A DNA stretch of 63,153 bases. It comes from a virus. A program made the position numbers and the translations under genes. This document shows positions 58,023-63,153 of this stretch, one piece after another; position 1 is the stretch's first letter, and each line of letters starts with the position of its first letter. The stretch covers positions 1 to 63,153 of IMG/VR virus record IMGVR_UViG_3300032132_000007; one strand, written 5' to 3'. The notes beneath the pieces are model-generated. The model made no database searches, was not told the DNA's origin, and saw only the letters and a list, made by a program, of their open reading frames with translations.

Positions 58023-60718
58023 TGCCGGAGCCGTACTTTGTCGAGGTCGGTTTCCCAGTGAACGGGCTGAGCGCGGTAACCCCGTTCTCCAGCCAGGAAG
58101 CCGGTACGTCTCCAGATATGCTCAACATGGTGCCGTTCGATGTGTCCGGTCGATTGCGGGGTGACGGAAGACCGGGGTTGAAGAAGTTCTCTGATCTCCG
58201 ACCCGCGTCTACGGTAGTGCAGTGCCTGACCAATCTGTCTTCTACCTTCGTGAAACCAGTCCTTGGTGACGGGGACGCGGTGATCAACGGCAAGTTGGGA
58301 TCTGCCTCGCCGGGATTTGCCTTCAAGTCGGCAGGTGCTGGGACGAACGCGGACGTGGCATCGTCAAACACGTATCTGGCATCTGTGTTTGGTCCAGACG
58401 GAAAGTGCTATGTGGTTGAGCACTCAGGCACGACAGTGAAACTGAGCCGGTATCAGACAGACGGCGTTACGGTGGACTACTCCGTGACCATATTCACCGC
58501 CTCCGCGACTCCCGCAAGTGTGGATGTGACAGGTCTGACGATAGATGAAGACACTGTGTATCTGTGGTATCAGAAGGTTGCAAACATTGGCGAGGGCGTA
58601 TTACGGCTGAATTCATCAGATGGAACCAACCGCGACAGCACCACGGGTGGCGTATGGCTATACCGGGAGCCACTCGCCACACACATCGAGAAGGTGTTCG
58701 CCGGAGTAAGCACTCCATCGTGGACAGTTGTCGGCACTACCGCACATTCGGCAATGAAAGTATTTGCTGGTCGCCTGGCAATCGTCGGGGCACCATTGAA
58801 GGATGGTGGAGCAGGCGGTGAACACGAGCTGGTTCTGTACATTGTCGACGTGAAGACTGGGATTATTGACGCAGTCCATGATTTAGGTCTGGATGGCACT
58901 GCAACGTCTCCCGATAAGGGCATTATCCTGGACCTGGAGTTCGGGCTGGACGGGTTCGTGTACGTCCTGATGAAAGATTCCGGCACGTCAAATGTGCAGT
59001 ACATAAGAAAAGTCGACACCGCTGGTAACGGTATCTGGGAAATCACGATCCCTAACACTCAGACGGTCAACTCAATCTGTTGGAATCCGGATCGGTCACT
59101 GCTGGCGGCAGCGGGGACCAATGCGATGGTGACTGGTCAAAGCCTGGTGCTGATCGATCCCGACTCGAAGGGTGTCGTGGATTACGCCAGCCCGACCCCT
59201 GTGTCTCCTGCGGTCACCGAGTGGCACATGGTGCGGTGCGATGCAGGCGGGAACTACATTCTGTTTCGCAATGTCGCGTCAGCGGCAGTCCACAAGTGCA
59301 GCCCGACATTCGTCACGGTGTGGACGGGTGATGCCACTGCCACTGATCAAGCTCGCGCGAGTGTGAACACGTTCTGGAACTCGGGAACTGACGAGCAGGG
59401 AAGCTCGCGGCACCAGGTAACGCTCCAGATACACGGAGGTGTTGCAAGGACGATCACGGAATCGTCATTTGGGACCGTCGCACAGGCTGCCGTTACAGGG
59501 CGTCACTTATCGACGGTGGCAACTCGTATCTACGACGCCAAGTACGGGGTGCTGACCTTCTTCGCGGACGGTTACAACGCAAGGTACTACGACGGCAGCG
59601 ATGGTGCCAATGGAACAATGAAGAACTGGGACGACGAATTGTCGTACGGGGCACTGCCGAGCGACATGAATGGCGGGTTCCAGTACATCGAAGTATGGGA
59701 TCAGCGAGTTCTGATCTTTGGTCTGAGCGACGACCCGTCGAACTATTACTTTTCGGCACGCGGAAACCCGTTCGACTGGAAGCTGGAGAGTGGCATCACG
59801 GGAGCGGCGATCAGCGGTCGTTTAAGTCCAGCGGGTCTGTTCCCGGAGAAGCTGAACTCAGCAATCCCGTACAACGAAGACCTGCTCATTCTCGGCGGCG
59901 ATCACAGCATGTACCAGATGACACTGGATCCGGCTGTCGATGCCACGCTGGACCTGATCAGCGACACGGTTGGGATGGCGCCGGGACGCAGTTGGTGCAA
60001 AGACGGGTACGGATCGGTGTACTTTTTCGGAAACAACGGTGGTCTGTACCAGCTCTCCCTGAACGCCCCGCCGAAACGCATCAGCAATCAGACGATTGAT
60101 CAGCAGCTGGTCGACGTAGACGTTAGAAATTCGAGCATACAGCTGGTGTGGGACGCCCCCCGGCAGGGTATCTGGATATTCATCCGTCCTGACAACGGCG
60201 ATGCACAGACCCAGTATTTCTACGACTTCCGAACTGAGGGATTCTTCCCGATTAAGTTCGCGAACCCCGATTACAACCCTGTGAGTGTCGAGGTGCGGGA
60301 TCTGGATGAACCAAAAGACCGGAGGGTGCTGCTCGGGTGTGCGGACGGGTACGTGCGTACGTTCGACGATCTGATCCGCCTGGATGACGGCAACAAGTTC
60401 GACAAATACTTCGTGTGTGGACCGTGGGTGAGTCGCGGCGGCGTGGGTCAGTCCGTGATGGTCGACCAGATGAGCGTCGCAGTGGGCACCGACGTGAATA
60501 TGAATGCCGAGATATTGTCGGGAAAGAGTGCAGAGGCGGCTGCAACAGAAACCCGCAGCAAATACAGAGCAGCGGTACGTTCGGATCGCCACAACATCTC
60601 CACGCCGCGCATACGTGGGAACGCCGTGGCACTGAAGATGAGTACACAAGGTAACTCAGCGGTCGCGTTTGAGAGTGCGAGACTGCAACTCCGCGATGTC
60701 CGCAATCTGGAGGGATGA
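58022..60718 (+). CDS. Large tail protein, nozzle-like
   Basis: 898 residues, ATG overlapping the preceding stop (TGATG). N-terminal EAGTSPDMLNMVPFDVSGRLRGDGRPGLKKF matches the start of podovirus tail-tube/nozzle proteins, which form a beta-propeller-like ring. The body is repeated beta blades with YYFSARGNPFDWKLESG near 570 and DHSMYQMTLDP near 625. It forms the distal tail or host-contact ring in comparable phages. Confidence 0.72.
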   Translation: MPEPYFVEVGFPVNGLSAVTPFSSQEAGTSPDMLNMVPFDVSGRLRGDGRPGLKKFSDLRPASTVVQCLTNLSSTFVKPVLGDGDAVINGKLGSASPGFAFKSAGAGTNADVASSNTYLASVFGPDGKCYVVEHSGTTVKLSRYQTDGVTVDYSVTIFTASATPASVDVTGLTIDEDTVYLWYQKVANIGEGVLRLNSSDGTNRDSTTGGVWLYREPLATHIEKVFAGVSTPSWTVVGTTAHSAMKVFAGRLAIVGAPLKDGGAGGEHELVLYIVDVKTGIIDAVHDLGLDGTATSPDKGIILDLEFGLDGFVYVLMKDSGTSNVQYIRKVDTAGNGIWEITIPNTQTVNSICWNPDRSLLAAAGTNAMVTGQSLVLIDPDSKGVVDYASPTPVSPAVTEWHMVRCDAGGNYILFRNVASAAVHKCSPTFVTVWTGDATATDQARASVNTFWNSGTDEQGSSRHQVTLQIHGGVARTITESSFGTVAQAAVTGRHLSTVATRIYDAKYGVLTFFADGYNARYYDGSDGANGTMKNWDDELSYGALPSDMNGGFQYIEVWDQRVLIFGLSDDPSNYYFSARGNPFDWKLESGITGAAISGRLSPAGLFPEKLNSAIPYNEDLLILGGDHSMYQMTLDPAVDATLDLISDTVGMAPGRSWCKDGYGSVYFFGNNGGLYQLSLNAPPKRISNQTIDQQLVDVDVRNSSIQLVWDAPRQGIWIFIRPDNGDAQTQYFYDFRTEGFFPIKFANPDYNPVSVEVRDLDEPKDRRVLLGCADGYVRTFDDLIRLDDGNKFDKYFVCGPWVSRGGVGQSVMVDQMSVAVGTDVNMNAEILSGKSAEAAATETRSKYRAAVRSDRHNISTPRIRGNAVALKMSTQGNSAVAFESARLQLRDVRNLEG

Positions 60719-60721
60719 GAC

Positions 60722-60934
60722 ATGGCAGTTGATACAAAATTCGCTGCGAAAACGACGACTGTGGCTCCGTTGACGAGGGTTGCGGATGCGTTCAGCGCGC
60801 ACACGTACGCGACTCCCGACTTTCGCCAGGGCCGCGTTGTGGTCGCAGACTTCCAGTACCCGGAGACATTCCGTCTGCGAGATTTCGGCACCAGCTACAC
60901 CGGAAGCACTGAGACGGCAGGGGAGACGACATGA
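60722..60934 (+). CDS. Hypothetical small tail-region protein
   Basis: 70 residues, ATG after GGGATGAGAC. Polar, Thr-rich ends and a PDFRQGRVVVADFQYPETFRLRDFG core. No recognised family. Overlaps the next ATG. Confidence 0.6.
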   Translation: MAVDTKFAAKTTTVAPLTRVADAFSAHTYATPDFRQGRVVVADFQYPETFRLRDFGTSYTGSTETAGETT

Positions 60935-63054
60935 GAAATCTCATCCGTGGAAGCCTGTATCCGGGTGCGCTGAACGAACGTAGACGAGGCACTGCATCTC
61001 GTTTGTCTCAGCTTGCCACGTCGTCGCCCGATGCTGCCGCGCGGATTGGTCAGTCGTATCGTGGTGCGGCTGTCGGGCAGCTTCCACGCGTCACATCACA
61101 GGCTGATGCGTTTGGTGGGGTTGAGGGGCCGGAGACAGGAGTCAATGTAATCGGGAGGCTTGGTGAGCGTGCCCACCTACAGGACGTGAAGTCGCAGCGC
61201 GCCGAGGTTCAGACGCAGATAGATAGAATTGAGCAGGAACGGGAAGCGCAGCGAGCACAGGGTGTGCCGGAAAGCGAGCTGACTCCTCTTCCGACATTGC
61301 CGACGCTTCCGTCACTGGATACGCAGGGGCGCACGATTCCGAATGAAGGTGCAGGAACGCGACAGTTTTTCGGCGGCGTGGGAACACCGAGCGGATTTGG
61401 ACAGGAGCGAGTCCAGAAGATCGGTCGCCTGGGCGATCGCTCGGCGCTCCAGGACATCAACCGCCTCAATGCGTTGGCGGGAGACTCTACTCTTGCACAG
61501 CAGTGGAACCCCACGATCAATCAACTGAACACGTTGGGCGGGCAGTACACGAGCGCTCTGCAGGCGTATCGCGACACAGGGGTGGAGACTCCTCAGTTTG
61601 TGAACTCAATGAGGAACTATTGGGATGCACTGGCAACGACGCAGCTTCCACCGAATGCGTCGTCGGAGATTAAGATTCTCCAGTCAATGGCACAGCAGAA
61701 TGCTCCAGGAGCTATTCCTCTGGCATCAACCTTTACGCAAGCGCGAGGCGCTTCACCAGATCGGTTCGGGTACGGCAGGTATTCGCCGCTGTCACTCTCC
61801 GCACTACCGAGTGGAACTGAATACGACGTAAACAGGTTCGGTCGACAGTACATCGACAATCTGATCGCGGCGGGAAAAATGAGATCGGACTACGGTCGAT
61901 CGTCGGGGGATTTGACAGAGCGGTACGAAGACGACGAGGGGCCGATGTCTTACAACTTCGGTGGTCTCGGTCGGGGTACGATGGAGGGTTACAACCCCAG
62001 AGACTGGAGTCGCAATTACACTCAGGCTGTGGCGGATCCGTGGGGTGGTGACGCGATCAACCGTTACTGGTGGTGGCAGTCGGATCAGGGTAAGAGTCGC
62101 TTGCTGGCACCGGACGCGCCCGCTGTGGTGCAGGGATACGGAGATAGATACCTTGGTGGATCTGGATACCGTGATCCCCAGTCGGAGATGTATCCGGGTT
62201 CAACGACATACTCGATCGAAGAGGAAAGACCGGAAACTCTTCCGGAAGGTCCAGCCAGACAGCGACTGGACAGGAGAGCACGACAGACCCCAGTGGGTTC
62301 GTATACGACCGGTGGCGGAACGGGCGTGCCACTGGTTGGGCAGCGTCCGGCGGGATTCTCAATGAAGGATGAATACGAGCGCCCGTCGATTCCGCTGTAT
62401 GGTACTCAACTGGACTACGAGACCTACAAGATACGCCGTGGTCCCGACGATCTCACAACCTTCTCCCGAAACAACATGGCACCGGAACCCAACATTTACG
62501 GACCAACGTCCGATGTGCCGTTTCGCTCTTACTATTCTCCCACAGGTGCGCGAAACCTCAAAGTGGATGACGACTCAGTCGGCAACCCGTGGGGTGCATA
62601 CGCAGACGGGAGTGTTGTCCTCGATAGTGGGCGCATTGGCGGAGAATCGTATGACTTATGGGATCCGAATTTCCAAGGTGGAGCGTTCGTCGTCAACACT
62701 CCAATTAGAGCGCCGTTCCATCAGGGGGGTGGTAGCCTCGCGGTTCACGCAAACAACCCGGCCCTGCTGGGCACGAAGTTCTGGGGAGGAAGTGCAACTC
62801 CTGATACGTGGGAGAGCATGTTCAACCGACTCGGAAATACACGATACGACTGGAGAGGATTTCGTACCCCGACCAATGCAAACCGGGATCGGTGGTGGGC
62901 GCTGGCGGATCAGGATTTCGGCCCGAGGACGCCGGGTTTTCAGACGCAACCAGTGTGGAACATTCCTATGAACCAAGTCGCGCCTGCGAACGAACCCGGC
63001 TGGCCGATTATTGAGTTCAACGCACTTCCCGGCACATACTCTGTAGCGAGGTAA
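60931..63054 (+). CDS. Large hypothetical virion protein
   Basis: 707 residues. Contains two copies of an IGRLG(E/D)R.x.LQD motif (near residues 75 and 165), a Gln-rich helical part (160-230) and a Tyr/Pro/Gly-rich disordered second half. A WWW run at about 375. The IGRLG repeat may be a docking motif. Ejected-protein character (disorder, aromatics) is plausible. Joins the left end of the contig in frame with the next gene. Confidence 0.75.
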   Translation: MRNLIRGSLYPGALNERRRGTASRLSQLATSSPDAAARIGQSYRGAAVGQLPRVTSQADAFGGVEGPETGVNVIGRLGERAHLQDVKSQRAEVQTQIDRIEQEREAQRAQGVPESELTPLPTLPTLPSLDTQGRTIPNEGAGTRQFFGGVGTPSGFGQERVQKIGRLGDRSALQDINRLNALAGDSTLAQQWNPTINQLNTLGGQYTSALQAYRDTGVETPQFVNSMRNYWDALATTQLPPNASSEIKILQSMAQQNAPGAIPLASTFTQARGASPDRFGYGRYSPLSLSALPSGTEYDVNRFGRQYIDNLIAAGKMRSDYGRSSGDLTERYEDDEGPMSYNFGGLGRGTMEGYNPRDWSRNYTQAVADPWGGDAINRYWWWQSDQGKSRLLAPDAPAVVQGYGDRYLGGSGYRDPQSEMYPGSTTYSIEEERPETLPEGPARQRLDRRARQTPVGSYTTGGGTGVPLVGQRPAGFSMKDEYERPSIPLYGTQLDYETYKIRRGPDDLTTFSRNNMAPEPNIYGPTSDVPFRSYYSPTGARNLKVDDDSVGNPWGAYADGSVVLDSGRIGGESYDLWDPNFQGGAFVVNTPIRAPFHQGGGSLAVHANNPALLGTKFWGGSATPDTWESMFNRLGNTRYDWRGFRTPTNANRDRWWALADQDFGPRTPGFQTQPVWNIPMNQVAPANEPGWPIIEFNALPGTYSVAR

Positions 63055-63153
63055 ATCATGGCACTCGATTTTCTTGGATACGACCCGTATGAAGAGGAGG
63101 GTCGTCTACGACGAGCAGCCCGGATTGATTCGATCGGTGGGCAGGGATCACCG
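63027..63153. repeat. Terminal direct repeat, right copy
   Basis: Identical to bases 1-127, closing the circle. The unit length is therefore 63,026 bp. Confidence 0.95.
63058..63153 (+). CDS. Partial copy of the gene at 32-616
   Basis: First 96 bases of the gene that begins at 32, present again only because of the contig overlap; not an additional gene. Confidence 0.95.
   Translation, partial: MALDFLGYDPYEEEGRLRRAARIDSIGGQGSP

Noticed and set aside
1-63153. CRISPR arrays, insertion sequences, rRNA, diversity-generating retroelement
   Set aside because: No regularly spaced direct repeats with spacers, no transposase, no rRNA-like stretch and no reverse transcriptase were seen on either strand.

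Overview
The window is one complete circular phage genome of about 63,026 bp. The last 127 bases (63027-63153) repeat the first 127 exactly, so the contig closes on itself. Gene content is that of a tailed dsDNA phage: small-terminase candidate, large terminase, portal, scaffold, major capsid protein, a run of tail and connector-like proteins, a nozzle-like tail protein, and a 3,270-residue virion protein. No sheath, tape-measure or baseplate genes were recognised, so a short-tailed (podovirus-like) particle is the best inference. A tyrosine recombinase with two excisionase-like proteins suggests a temperate lifestyle or past integration. The host is not shown by the sequence. A small protein next to the integrase (32424-32828) reminds me of short Planctomycetota proteins, but that is only a weak inference.

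Layout. (1) 42.3-63.1 kb continuing across the origin to 13.8 kb, plus strand: packaging and virion genes, ending in the giant protein. (2) 13.7-16.1 kb, minus strand: a pectate-lyase-like beta-helix protein and a sigma factor of unusual design. (3) 16.1-19.9 kb, plus strand: a probable lysis/egress cassette with two or three small membrane proteins, a class 3 lipase, a secreted trypsin-like protease fused to a thioredoxin-like domain, and a secreted thermonuclease-like protein. No peptidoglycan hydrolase was recognised. (4) 19.9-30.7 kb, minus strand: about twenty small genes, many Cys-rich or coiled-coil, around a MoxR-type AAA+ ATPase and a von Willebrand A domain protein. A family of intergenic elements (conserved box plus hairpin) recurs here. 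(5) 30.8-31.9 kb: two plus-strand genes after a divergent control region. (6) 32.4-34.9 kb: an integration module with distinct G/T-rich codon use, short repeats and inverted repeats. (7) 34.9-42.3 kb: DNA metabolism and regulation, including a methyltransferase/P-loop fusion, RuvC-like resolvase, CsrA, RecE-like nuclease, DnaD-like and DnaC-like replication proteins, an HNH nuclease and a secreted CAP-domain protein.

No DNA polymerase, primase, replicative helicase or RNA polymerase was recognised, so the phage probably directs the host replisome through its loader proteins. It likely redirects transcription with its own sigma factor and post-transcriptional control with CsrA. Many genes overlap by ATGA or TGATG, showing translational coupling within long operons. 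Several real genes are very small (34-59 codons), including csrA.
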